64,000 bases of DNA, from positions 186,001-250,000 of the forward strand of contig JADLZK010001327.1 in the NCBI GenBank assembly GCA_015847255.1, written 5' to 3'. The notes beneath the pieces were generated by a model, which had not been told where the DNA came from, searched no databases, and saw nothing but the letters and a program-made list of their open reading frames with translations. The DNA comes from Hyparrhenia diplandra. Lineage: Eukaryota; Streptophyta; Magnoliopsida; Poales; Poaceae. Position 1 is the first letter of the stretch, and each line of letters starts with the position of its first letter. The position numbers and the translations under genes were made by a program. Below, one piece after another: positions 22,821 to 34,492 of this stretch.

Positions 22821-24754
22821 CAAAAACTAGCTTCCGCATGCCAGCTTGTAAGTAGGAGCTAGCTAGTATAGTAGTGAGCGAGAAGACGAAATGGTGGCCT
22901 AGCTTCAGATTTCGTCTTCTAGCTTCATCCTTTCTTATGTTTCCTCCTCTTTCTATCTTGCTACATATGGTGAGTATGCGTACGTGTACTGACCCTTTTC
23001 AGTGTTTTGCCACAATTCTATTGAGAAGGTGGCTTCCATTTAATAATTATCAATGGAGGGTACTTTATGGTATTGTTTCATAATAGAATATTTCGGTTAA
23101 TTTAGATTAGATGTAGTCCAGTGGTGGAGCTTGAAGCCAAATACAGGGTGGCGAGATATTCACAACATTACATTTGTAGCTACGTACATCTGTCCTTATG
23201 GTTCAGCAATGGTTGCAATATTTTTCAGCTCTTCCCTGTTGGAAGCATCAACAACAAAATGCCTCAACTGATACTCTGATTTAAGCCTCTCTTGTTGGTT
23301 GAAATGTGCTGGGTAGTACTTCCAACCACTTTGCATATCTCATTATTAGTCACTAGCATTGAAAGATGAAATCTGTTTTTGGTATTAATGTAAAGCTAAT
23401 GGATAAAAGGTCCATCACCTTCTCACTGAACTTCAGGTTCAAAACCATCATGTGTTGTATTATGGAGATACATATCTCCAAATTATCTTAATACCAATGC
23501 ACGCACTTTTTTTGCTAAGATCAACGGAACTTTCCATTATGACCAGAGGGACCGACTAATTTGATATGGTGTCATCTCATGTGCATTTATGTTAATATAA
23601 AAAAACATTGATCATGCATATCAAGGTGAAGTAAAACAAATTAAGAAAAGTCTAGAATAAAAAATAAAGGATAATACTACTATCTACAAATGTACAATTT
23701 ACATACTACCTTATATACCATGAAAAGTTATCCTCGAATTGTATAACTCATTTTGACAAGTCACAATTTAAAAATAAATAGAATCTTTGTCAAATAAATG
23801 TGCGTGTGATTTTATGAATATTGAGCAAAAAGAATGTAATAACGATGGTGCCATTTGGGGGAAAAAAAAAGGGACTACGTACGTACTTTACTATCGCTGA
23901 GAATGGATTTGGACCACTTGTTTATTAATCAATCAACTGGTTGAAAGCAAAGTGATGAGGTATGCTGCCTTAGCTTTGAAACTCTATAAAATAGTTGATC
24001 TGCATGTCTGCAACTATGGTACAACTTGGATCTATCTAGCAGTGACAGATAGATCGTCGGATATAAAGGTCCCATGCATGGGATATTGGGATATATATTA
24101 TAGTGTATTATAGATTGCATGCAATCGGTTTCGGATCGCGGCATCACACAAATCCACTCTGTGGCCTGGCCGGTGAGGTAACAGTGACGAGAGAGATGCC
24201 TCCGGCTAGCTACTTGCATTGGTGACTATTTTATTCTTTATTATCTTTTCATTTGCATCAATGCCTTTATATCTCTTTCTTTCTAGATTCCCAAACACCA
24301 ACAGGCCGATGTTCTACATGAAGATCAGAGCAATGCAGCTAAAGGTGTGGCTTGTTAGGCGCCACAATGCAAACGAGAGCTAGTACAATTCCTCTCTGCA
24401 TATGCATGGTAGGTAGGGCTCACAGTGGAATCACTTTTGTTTTGATTTTTATATTGCGTTTTCTTTTATGCATAAAAAACTATCTTTTTTGTGGAATCCC
24501 ATACATTTATTGATTCTTTTCTTGTACGTGCAACGACCGGTTGTATACATTTATTGATCATGGGGCTGTGACGGCGAAGTTGTATACATATTCCGGTTGT
24601 TGTACACGTGTCTCATCGCTACGTGCGAGTACGTACGATCGAATTCATACTTCACTCCATGGTGGATATCATTTTCACTTGATCTTCTGTTCTTGTTGTG
24701 CTTTAGTTTAAATTAGTTTTCCACTATTTTGACTTTGGTTTAAACGTATACATA
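22821..24754. other. spacer of unit 2, homologous to parts of 46480-50540
   Basis: 23000-23110 matches 47360-47470 and 23440-24700 matches 49240-50530 closely (for example ATTGCATGCAATCGGTTT and AACAGTGACGAG). No coding supported. Confidence 0.55.
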
Positions 24755-24982
24755 TTCCCCGAGAATGAAGTCATTTTTTTAACTTTGACCACTTATATAT
24801 TAAATAATATCAATATTCAAAATATATAATTAATATCATTAGATTGATCGTTGAATATACTTTCATAATAAACTTGTTTAGAGATATAAATGTTCCACGC
24901 ATTATCTATAAAACCTAGTCAAAGTTGAGAAATTTTGATTGGCACACATCCCGTAAAGACATCTATTTCGGGACGGAGGGAG
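24755..24982. mobile_element. Stowaway-like MITE, left end eroded
   Basis: Right end CGGGACGGAGGGAG followed by TA is the standard Stowaway terminus; the left end TTCCCCGAGAATGAAGTC is diverged. Lies in the spacer just before the CPMC gene of unit 2 and appears absent from unit 3 near 50560. Confidence 0.5.
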
Positions 24983-25267
24983 TATGTAGCAAGGAAAATT
25001 TTGATGTCACCAAGGAAGGTCAAATTAGTTAAGTACATAAAAAAATTGGACTACCTTATATACTTGCAAGCATCGTTATTAATTAGTACAATTAGTCATG
25101 TTGTTCATCCAACATCAAAATCAAAGTTAATGGCCCATAGGATATGATTTATTTTCCTTACAACTAGATTCTTGCCCTTTGATGTTGCCCATAGAATCTC
25201 TGCCCCCTCTCTATCTCATACAAGCATCCACTATTTTCCACTTCCTCTATAGGATTCGGATGCACGC

Positions 25268-25275
25268 TATAAAAG
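25268..25275 (+). promoter_or_regulatory. TATA box of glutaredoxin gene 4
   Basis: TATAAAAG after GGATGCACGC, matching the promoter of gene 2. Confidence 0.75.
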
Positions 25276-25409
25276 CGCCTCACAGCCTGCACTCGCAAAG
25301 CACACAACCACGCACAAACACTTCAGCACATACACAACCACACACACTAGCTAGTAGAGCTCAGTGTTCTCAAGGCAGCTCGGCCAAGAAGCTAGTCAAG
25401 AAGAAGGCC

Positions 25410-25724
25410 ATGGCAGAGAGGGTGTCGAGACTGTCGACCGAGAAGGCGGTGGTGACCTTCACGACGAGCCAGTGCCCGATGTGCCACACGGTGTCGAGCC
25501 TCTTCTACGAGCTCGGCGTGTGCACAGCGGTGCACGAGCTCGACAAGGACACGCACGGCCGCGAGATGGAGCGGGAGCTCGCTCGCCGCCTCGGACGCGC
25601 ACCGCCTGTCCCCGCCGTCTTCATCGGCGGCAAGCTCGTCGGCTCCACCGACAAGATCATGTCATTGCACCTCGCCGGCAAGCTCGTGCCCATGCTCAAG
25701 GGTGCTGGCGCCATATGGCTCTGA
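25410..25724 (+). CDS. CC-type-like glutaredoxin with CPMC active site, copy 2
   Basis: Intronless, 104 residues from the ATG in AAGGCCATGGCAGAG. Active site C22-P23-M24-C25, VPAVFIGG, LVPML and terminal AIWL are all present. It differs from the copy at 7328 at residues 16 (I to T), 39 (A to T), 48 (P to T) and 49 (R to H). The frame is open further upstream, but those codons lie in the leader shared with gene 2, where they do not stay open, so the conserved MAERV start is preferred. Its 3' UTR is interrupted directly after the stop codon by a transposon-like insertion (25725-25957), so its mRNA end must differ from that of copy 1. Likely functional protein; expression could be altered. Confidence 0.95.
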   Translation: MAERVSRLSTEKAVVTFTTSQCPMCHTVSSLFYELGVCTAVHELDKDTHGREMERELARRLGRAPPVPAVFIGGKLVGSTDKIMSLHLAGKLVPMLKGAGAIWL

Positions 25725-25957
25725 GCGGGCTTTGTTATTTTCCTGTGTGGATTCACGCACACAAAAATTATTTTTAATCTGACCAACTCAATATTTCTGT
25801 GTGTGCACTACCGTCAGAAAAATTGAATTTTTCTGCCAACGTATTTCTGTATGTATTTTTCAGACGGTACACGCTCAGAAAAATATTTTTCTGACGGGAT
25901 TCGTATTTTTCTGTGCATTTTCATGCGCACAGAAGAATGTGAGTTTCCAGTAGTGCA
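25725..25957. mobile_element. CACTA-like insertion in the 3' UTR of gene 4
   Basis: Gene 2's 3' UTR motif CATCCAAATCA.TCGCCCTCGAACCC begins directly after its stop, but here resumes only at 25958. The inserted part ends TTTCCAGTAGTG, the inverse of a CACTACTGGAAA terminus, and holds repeated TTTCTGTG, GTGCAC and TTTTTCTGAC pieces in both orientations. The left terminus is not clear; a CACTACCGTCAGAAAAA string at 25807 might be an internal or alternative end. No matching 3-bp duplication found. Confidence 0.6.
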
Positions 25958-26008
25958 TCCATCCAAATCACTCGCCCTCGAACCCAATTTTTGATGGGTT
26001 TACATATA

Positions 26009-28695
26009 CTAGTATAATGTCCGTGCTAATGCAACGGCTTACGTTAAGTCTAAAATTAATTCTATCAGATACAAAGAATTTCAGTAATTATACTTTGTCA
26101 ATGCGATTATCCATAGCATAAAAGTGAGCACAAATCCAGTGTTCTGCTAATACAACAATGCATTCCATGAACTATTGGTACCCAAAGAATGTCAGGAAAA
26201 ATAAACTTCAAAATCACTTGACATGAACGAAGAGATAAAAAAAATAAAGGGATATAAAGGGGGCCGTGGAGAACCACGTGGCCTAGTGATTGCATGGTAA
26301 AACCGAAAAGTATAACAGCATAACTGTACATTCTATGGTTATCATTCAAAAATTGATGGGCAAAGTAGACGTGGTTCATCTTCTTCCTTTTTTTTTGCTA
26401 GATGTTTCACATTTAAAGGTCCCAAACCTCCAGTTTAATAAGAGGATAAATCTTCACAGTTTTGCCTGCATTCAGGTGTCTATCAGTATTATGTATAAGG
26501 TACAGAAAACAAGTGTTTGTTCTCGGAAACAAGAGAAAACATGAAACATCTCTAAAAGTCCTTTGAGCACTTTCATATCAATATTCAACCCAGGAAAGGG
26601 TTCAGCAAACAGAATGCTAGAAACTGCTGCTCTCAGGAGTCTAGCCACCAATCAAGAATGCAACAGCTTGCTCCTCATTTCCCATTGAACGGTTGGGGCG
26701 CTTGAATTACAGATGCCCTGTCAAAACCAAGCTCCACAAAAGTCAAAAAAAAAAAAAAAACCAAGCTCCACAAGTTAGTTCACATTTAGTGGTTTTAAAG
26801 TAGTGTGCAGTTATAAAAATTTGAGTTTGGCTGGGAGCCACTAATTAAGACAAATTCTATTCATCATGTATGTGTGCAGGGATGTCTTTCTCTGAAGACA
26901 CAATGGTGGACTGATTGGTGAATTCAACTTACAAACTGAATATGTGAATAACCAGACCATTGTACGAAACTTAAAGGACACATATGTAACAATCTAGGCT
27001 TGTCAAGAACTACAGCTAGAAGAAACTGTAAACAGGTGGCCGATAATAATACACTGACCTTGTAAGAAGGGCATTGAAACCTCGCAACCTTCCACTCTGA
27101 GAAAATATACTTCAAAGACGATGAAAACCTCATACACAACTTACATGAGAAAATATACTTCAGAGATGATGAAAACCTGTAGACACCATTCCATATTTCC
27201 CACACTCACCTTTGGTCATGTCGGCAAGAAGAGAGCAGAGACACCTTGCAGTCCCCTGCCTATTCTCTCATCTTCTTGTTTGTGTGTGTTTCAGATTTGC
27301 TTCTACACCCTGTAACTGAACCACCTCGGAACAGAGATAATGTATTTGCAGACTCAGCCCATTCGGTGCCTTATCAACATATTATTATCTTTCTATTTTG
27401 AGATCCAAAAATGCCAATAATCTTGGAAGCTAACCAATATTCCCAAGGAACAATTAATATCTGAACGACTGAACCACCTCGGAACAGAGATAATGTACTG
27501 CAATGTTATTTTTGTATATGACTGACTGAATGACTGAACAAATATACATAAATACTGCTCTTAAATCCGACTGAATCCAGCACATATGTTCCCTAGATTG
27601 AGTGGCTGCCGCTGGTTAACCTTATTGTACATCTGAAAAGAAACAATAATAATTAAGAAAATCCATGGAATTAAAAATCAGGCAAGATGTATAGATCATA
27701 TAGGGACATACGAAATCTCGCGAGAAAAGGAAGGTATTGCTGCACCACCACCATGAGGCGCCGTTCACACCGTGCTTGCCATGCCACCACCGAGAGATGT
27801 CGTCTGTGCAGGTATTGGGAGGAATCCTGGCTGCCATGGCCACCTGAGCCATCACGCGAGGGCGGATGGCGGGCGTCCACGCGGGCGTCGCTGCTCGAAG
27901 CCCCAGATGTGCCGCCGCCGCGGCCCCTGTGCGCCCTCGATTTAGAGGAGCCTCAAGGAATGGACGACGACGAAGGTGGGATCTCGTCCATATCCTTCAA
28001 TAATTTAAAAGCTTTGGCAAACTATAGCATTCAAATAGTTTTAAAATTGTTGCTGCTTCATACATACCTTGTCTGACGAAGTGACGAAGGGCGTAGATGG
28101 ACGGGCATCAGAACGATCGACCCGCCGGCCTCCTTCATCCATTCGATCTAGACCGCCGTCTACACGTCCAGCAGCTGGAAGTCGTGTGCGGCATCGTCGC
28201 GTGAGAAGAGGAACCAAACGACGCCCGCATCGGGTGACGGTGCGTCGCCAGGTCGATAAGAGGAACGGCACCAGCACAGGCCGCACCGTGTCACGGAGCA
28301 CCAGCACAGGCCGCACCGTGTCACGGAGCGTCAATTCGCCGAGCGCTCTGCCGAAGGCCGCAGCGCCGATTGGGAGGCCAATCTTCCGCCAGGGCAGTTA
28401 CTTTCTCCGTCTCCGACTCTCCATATTTCGAGATCGAGCGCAGCGTCGCGTGATGCATGGTAATAGGAAAGTGTGCGAGCGGTAATAGGAAAGTGCCGGT
28501 GATTTGCAGAGATTTCGCGCGGTGCGCGGCTCAGGTGTATGATTTTGCGCGGCTCAGGCGGGTGGAGCGAGGTGTCCAATACTTTTGATCCTGACCGTTA
28601 AATCATGTCCGAGTAACGAGAGAGAAGGTTGAGAAACAATCTGAACGATTCATTTGAATGGTTTTGAACACAGAGAAGTTGGTGCATTAGTAGGA
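26009..28695 (-). mobile_element. non-autonomous Helitron, 2.7 kb
   Basis: On the minus strand it starts TCCTACTAATGC (after A, at 28695) and ends ...GCACGGACATTATACTAG (at 26009) followed by T, thus the A|T target and CTAG 3' end of Helitrons. A short imperfect stem (CCGTTGC / GCACGG) precedes the end, as in grass Helitrons. The homologous site of unit 1 (near 7705) is uninterrupted. No Rep/helicase gene is present. Inside are a 30-bp perfect tandem duplication (28269-28328), two copies of a phrase containing GGAACAGAGATAATGTA (27328, 27481) and GC-rich sequence 27740-28560 that may be captured gene DNA. Confidence 0.75.
28269..28328. repeat. tandem duplication, 30 bp x 2
   Basis: Two perfect 30-base copies beginning CACCAGCACAGGCCGCACC inside the Helitron. 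Confidence 0.9.
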
Positions 28696-29144
28696 TAAAT
28701 AGATATAAAATTACGGCTTACATGCATGCAATTAATCGAGCTATAGTGTGCTCACAAGTATGATCGAGGTACTTATTTTGACCGTCTGATAGCAAAGGAG
28801 GGACGGCTAGGATTTTTACCGGTGCGGGCCGAATCCTTATGCCAAATAGGCAAATATATAGTTCCCAAGAAGAATATATGAGGGAAGTTTCGTATTGTTG
28901 GGCTAAAAAGGGGTGAGGAATGGTTATCTATTCCATGACTTCGATTGAAATGTACATGTGTAACGCTACCCTTCCCAGCTTTTTCAATGAGATGATTTTT
29001 GAATTACCTCAGCCGATATGAAATGATTTTTGAATAACCATTCCATGACTTCGAATGAAATGGACTAGTAAAAAATGATTTTTAGAAACACCTTTATTTA
29101 GTCGGGGGGTAGTTCTATTAAGAACCGCCCCTAGAAATGATATG

Positions 29145-29411
29145 CTTCCTCCGTCCCAAAATAAGCCCTCATCACGCATTTTGAGGAGCCAAACAATTTC
29201 AAGTTTGACTAAGTATATACACAAGTATTAATAATGTTTATGATACCAAAAACATATCATTAGATTAATTATATCATATATTTTCAAAATAAATCTATCA
29301 AGAGATGTAAATGTTAATAGTATTTTTTTTTTTTTTATAAATTTAGTTAAATTTTAAATTGGTTGACTTCTCGAAGTGCGAGATGAGCATTTATTTTGGA
29401 ACGAAGGGAGG
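29145..29411. mobile_element. Stowaway MITE
   Basis: Left end CTTCCTCCGTCCCAAAATAA, right end TTATTTTGGAACGAAGGGAGG followed by TA. 267 bp, AT-rich. Absent from the homologous position in unit 1 near 8060-8110. Confidence 0.75.
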
Positions 29412-29653
29412 TATAAGCTGCCTTGCCTATAGAATCCATTTTTCAGATAGAGACAAAACGAATTTTCAGCTGTGCTTTTAGAAATGGAGAAATATAGGCA
29501 TTCTGGAGGCAGCTGGAAATTACATCAGTATTAAGGAATGAATCTTCTAGGTACGATTGGCAATTTAGTCCACCTCTAAAAATAGCTGCAACCCAGTAAA
29601 ATTCATAACATTTTCAAATTAAGTCGGATGAAGATAAACTTTATATCAAAGTA

Positions 29654-29825
29654 CTCCCTCCGTGCCAGGATATAAAGGCGTAATCTGCCTCCGGTTCAAA
29701 GACCAAGAAATACATTTAATTCTCTATCTCAACAATAATACTATTGTATCGATATATGTGCCTCTAGAGAGAGCACGCCTTATATCATGGGAAATGAATC
29801 GCCTTATATCATGGGACGGAGGGAG
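29654..29825. mobile_element. short Stowaway-like MITE
   Basis: Left end CTCCCTCCGTGCCAGGATATA, right end TATATCATGGGACGGAGGGAG. The 3' portion has the phrase CGCCTTATATCATGGGA duplicated. 172 bp, noncoding. Confidence 0.7.
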
Positions 29826-30969
29826 CAGTAGCAACTTTTCATTTGAAATTATTTCTCCCAGAAATTTTGTGAGTTTTCATAATTTGATGTTCAATTTTTT
29901 AAGTTCTCCACTAACCTTCGTGCGACAAAACTACCTAAACAAAAGTTGTAGTACTATATAGATCTGTAACTTTGCAATTGACTAATTTTCATTTGAAGCT
30001 ATTTAGAAATTCATTTTTTTTAGTTTTTCAAATGACACTGGACAAAGAAATTGACCTAAAACTTGATGCAAGTTTGTAATTGATGACTTTTTCATGTAAC
30101 ATGCATGGTATATGGAGTCCAAAATTCCATTTTACATGCACAAATTTGGAAAATTCTTATCTTTTGAATTTTTGAAATTACCTCAAATGGAGAAACGACC
30201 TATACCAAAATTGTATTACTAAACTCTTCAGTTTAAACTTTTTAATTTGAATTTATATGTGATGTCAAATATGCATTGCAATACTTGTTGAAGTGAATTG
30301 AAAAGGATTTCATGAGCCAGTTGATCACAAATGGTTTTGTGGTGGAGAGTTAAGAAAGGAACGCTCGAGGATTGTGATTGTGAGCTCGATTTCCTATGGC
30401 CGCACCGACGAGTATTTCACATGAAAATCAACAACTATGATGCCCGGTCCTGAACATTTCTTCTAGGGTCAAAAGTTCTTGCTATTTTTTTGAGCCCGAT
30501 TTGCAGCTTCTGTAAAAAGATTTCTAGAGGCAGTTAGATTTCAGCCCATCTCTTGAAATCGATTTGTAGGGACGATTGGATATCTACCTTTAGAATTCAC
30601 AAGTAGAGGTGGGTCAAGTAACCGCATCCACAAACCCAATCTAGCCACCTTTGAAAAAGTTTTCCATATAGTAGCTATATAAGTATATATAATATTAAAA
30701 ATGGTAAAAATAAATAATCCGAGACAATTTTGCTTTGTTTGCTTGAACTTATCAGCCATGGTGCAGTGTTTCTACCTTACTAGTATCAGCCGGCTTATCA
30801 GCCGCAGAAACCATTAGCCGAAACAAAATTAGAATTGATCCCTCATAATTTTTAAATTACTCTTTGGTAACGTCATGCGCCTGGGCAAAACCATGCTACC
30901 GTGCATGTGATGTCACCGTGCCTCAGCCAATCAACATGGTGGAGGTGTGCGACCGACCTGCTTGCCACG

Positions 30970-32216
30970 CACTGCTACAATTTTTTTTTACCGTGATGTT
31001 TTTTCATTTACCATGGCGGTTTTCGTAACCGCCATGAATGAAAGGCCACAGGCGATTTTTTGACCACCCAAAACTGTCACGGTTAATATTAACCGTGGCC
31101 GCCACGGTTAATTTGAAAAACATAAAAAACATAAAAAAGAAAGAATCCAGATCCAGCTGGGCCCGCCGCAGCTAGGGTTTCGAGCAGCGCCGCCAGACCC
31201 ACTGGAGAGCGCCACCACACCGGGATCCACCTCGCTGCTGTAAAGCGCCGCTGGCGGATCCACCTCGCCGGACCCGCGGAGAGCGCCCGGGATGGAGGGC
31301 CGACCCCCGCGCTGACCCGGCTGGAGAGCGCTTGGCCGGCCGGGGTGGAGGCGCTTGATCGGGGGGTGGATGATCGGGTCCATGCCGCGCTCCGGTGGTG
31401 CATGCCGCCGTGGAGGAGGGTCGCTCCATGCCGTGCCGTTGCCTGGCCATGCGCTCAGCGCCGCCGCTCGCACTACCAGAGGTGGAGGGCACTGCCGGAG
31501 TTGGAGGTGGAGGGGCCGGCCGAAGATGGAGGTGGAGGGGCCGGCTGGAGGTAGAGGAGGAGGGGCCCGCTAGAGTTCGAGGGCGCCGCCGGAGTTAGCG
31601 GTGGAGGAGCCGACTGAAGATGGAGAGGAGCGCGGGAGTTGGAGGTAGAGAAGAACGAGCATCTCTCTGTGGGGCCTTCGTACGTGAGAGAGTGGGGGCC
31701 TTCATACGTGAGAGAGAAGAAAGCACGGGCGGCCTTCATACATGAGAAGAAAAGAGATTTCTCTCACAGGAGAAGCACAAATGGATGGACGGTTGAGATG
31801 GATCCACTTGGCCTTGATTAGATCGTCCATAGCTCCACATTATCGATCATGTATTTGACGGATGTAAACTCCATGCGATGGGTGCGTGGGTGCAGCTTTT
31901 CATGCGTTGTAGCCGCAGTGGTGTGACAGCGATTTGTGTGGCCCATTGTGTGTCAGCCAAGCTCGTGACCACTAGAAACACGCCACGCCATATTAGTTTT
32001 TCAAATCTGAGTTCGGCACTCGTGACCGGCGCTCGTTGTTTTCAAATCTGGCTATTAACCATGGCGGTTATTGTACAAAAACCACCACGGTTAACGTATT
32101 AACCGTGATGGTTTTGTCCTTGGCCGGCTGGCTTGGCTGGCCACGATTTACCATGTTAAAAAATCGTCACAGTTAATAAAACCTACGTGCCTTGCAAAAG
32201 ATTTTGGGTAGTAGTG
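30970..32216. mobile_element. non-autonomous CACTA element, 1.25 kb
   Basis: Right end GGGTAGTAGTG (inverse CACTACTACCC), left end CACTGCTAC with one change from CACTA, flanked by target duplication ACG (30967-30969, 32217-32219). Subterminal repeats ACCATGGCGGTT and TCACGGTTAAT occur near both ends. The homologous site in unit 1 (about 9345) is empty. The GC-rich middle (31130-31640) has overlapping open frames on both strands but no protein I recognise. Confidence 0.8.
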
Positions 32217-33357
32217 ACGACATGCCACTATTATGACAAATCTAGTCTCTTTGGCCTTTTTTCTTGTGACAACAGAGGAACTTACATTGATTTATGATAT
32301 TTCTCTAGATTGTCGTAATAACAGCATATAGTTGTTATAGTGACAAATAGAAAAATGCATCACAAAAAAAAAACATAACTAACGCCAAACCAAAATGTCA
32401 TAAACTAGTACACCAAAATGTTATGACAAAATGTTGTTGTTGCAACCATTCTAAAATTACCACTAAATGAAAGTCAATCTGTTTTGATGAAATATAATAT
32501 TTCCTCAAATATCACAATCCAAAATATCTATTTTTGAGATGTGAATAAGCAACACTAACAGAGAGTTGGTTTTGGCATTTTTCTAAATTTCTTACCATGT
32601 TTGATGCATTCACCTCATATTCCAATTTTTGTAATATTTTAGGTGACCGATGAGACCGAAACTTTTTCATCTAAGATTGTTTAGAAGCCAAAATACTTTT
32701 TAATATAAAGTTGTATACATCTTAATACAAAAGAATAACATCATATACTTAGTCACAAAATGACTATGTGGTGTGATGGTAGGAGAAGTTGCAGCAACCC
32801 TCAAGCACAATAATTTTTTTTCTTGATTTTTATACTTTATTTACAATTTCTTAAATTGCTTTTAGAAGCAGTTGACTTAGTCAACCACTGTTGGAAATTA
32901 TTTTCAGGAGTGGTTGACCTTAAAAACCCTCCATTGAAAATAAGTTTTTAGAAAAAGTTTAAAAACCATCCCTAGAAATACCTATATTGCTTTATGATTA
33001 TAATCATAGCTGTGCCTTTACAAAGACGGGCGAGGGCGAGAGAAGTCGTGGGGCGTCGGGGTCGGGCGCCAATCGGGGAGGGGCACGGCGGTGGGGTGAC
33101 CGAGTAGTGATAGGCACGTGAAATGACCAACATACCCTTTATGATTATAATTAACATTTGTGGAGACGATGGGAGACAATTCCAAGTATTGTAAAAGGGC
33201 TCAAACAAACAATCGTCTCGAAAAATCTTTTGTGTGGTAGTTGCAGATAACAATTGTACCACAACATTTTTATTTATTTTTCTAACCTTCCTATCTTTAT
33301 CTGCTAGATAGATGATTTCTGCAGCAGGCCGGGTTGGATATGAAAAGGCAAGATGAT

Positions 33358-33389
<32 letters not shown>

Positions 33390-33800
33390 GCGATCAATAT
33401 ATGATAAGGTCAAGCTGGGTCATTTTTACAAAGCCGTAGCAGCTCAATCTGCTGAGAAAAGCCGCGTGCATGCAAGTTGGGCAGATTCCGTACGCGTGCA
33501 ACAGATAAGACCGAGCAGCCTCACTCTCAGTGATGCTATATTCTGTGATCCTTCTGCTTCCTTTAAATCCCGGCCGGAATCGGTTCCCTGTGTCGATCGT
33601 ATGACAAAGCACAGGCCGTATCATACGGGTATTCGGTATTCCTCATCGTCATTGTCGGTACTACTGCTCTCGTCCTATCCTATGACACAGCATTTTTCAT
33701 TCTAATTTCTGCACTGGCCGGTGTGGTGTGCGTGCAGAGCAATGCATCTACTATACATGGTAACTTCCACCATAATTTATACTTGAACCTTTGTAGCTAA
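32217..33800. other. duplicated spacer, homologous to 9350-9700 and 11420-11900
   Basis: Noncoding. Contains the T-tract insertion at 33362-33389 and the shared phrase GCAAGTTGGGCAGATTCCGT at 33473. The phrase CTGGCCGGTGTGGTGTGCGTG occurs at 33715 and again at 34199, bracketing the next element. Confidence 0.55.
33362..33400. repeat. 28-base T tract flanked by 9-bp direct repeats
   Basis: ATGATAAGG at 33353-33361 and 33401-33409 bracket a run of 28 T plus GCGATCAATAT. The homologous region in unit 1 near 11605 has no T tract. Resembles a minimal minus-strand retroposition scar; microsatellite growth is the alternative. Confidence 0.55.
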
Positions 33801-34195
33801 GAGGGTGTTTGGTAGGGCTCCTCCCGATAGTCTCATCTGTGGCTCCTCTAAAATGGCTTCTCTGAATAAGGCTCCTCCTAGGACTCTTAAATTTAGGTGG
33901 CCACCGAAATCCTCCGAGTGGCCAGGTCCGCATCCTATAGGTACAATAGTTTTCCTCTCCCACGTGCCGCCATCGCCTGACACCCATCCCACCCACACGC
34001 TCCTTGACACGAACTCCTCTCCGAAGGTCTCTAGATCCGACACTCAGCAATTCCTCCTCAAACCATAGCGAAGCAGCCCGACCGCTCTTTCCCAACTTCC
34101 ATCATATTGCTTCTCACCGGCAACAGGAGGAATCCACCTGGGCCACTTCTCCCGGTTCTAGCGAAATTAACCTCGACTCCGCGATACCCTCAGCC
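33801..34195. mobile_element. TIR element remnant related to the MITE at 12869
   Basis: Begins GAGGGTGTTTGGTAGGGCTCCTCC, like GGCCTTGTTTGGGAGGGCTCCTCC at 12869. Its right end is not recognisable. The 45-base direct repeats around it (33715 and 34199) suggest duplication of the host sequence. Confidence 0.4.
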
Positions 34196-34492
34196 ATCTG
34201 GCCGGTGTGGTGTGCGTGCAGGTGTAGAGAGCAATGCATCTACTACATATGTGTCGTATGAATAACTAGGCGCCACAATTTGCTACGCTAGCTAGAGTAA
34301 AAAAAATTAACGGAATGACAAGAGCTCTGCCTTTTAGTTAAGGAGAAAGCAAATAGAATAAATTACAGGAGTGTTAAAAGGGTTCATGACAGGCTCCCCC
34401 AACCTACCAGAGCAAAAGGGCTCACAGATGCTAGTACACATGAGTACAAGAAACCTTCAGAACTTTAGTCAACGCAAGGCTGTGTGACCGTA

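Larger units (their letters stand above)
28696..30969. other. spacer of unit 2 with two Stowaway MITEs
   Basis: Homologous to 7720-9030. Apart from the MITEs at 29145 and 29654 nothing coding is seen. Confidence 0.6.

Noticed and set aside
25179..25409. Extended N terminus of the second CPMC glutaredoxin
   Set aside because: The frame is open but begins without ATG and covers the TATA box and leader; the paralogue at 7328 does not maintain it.
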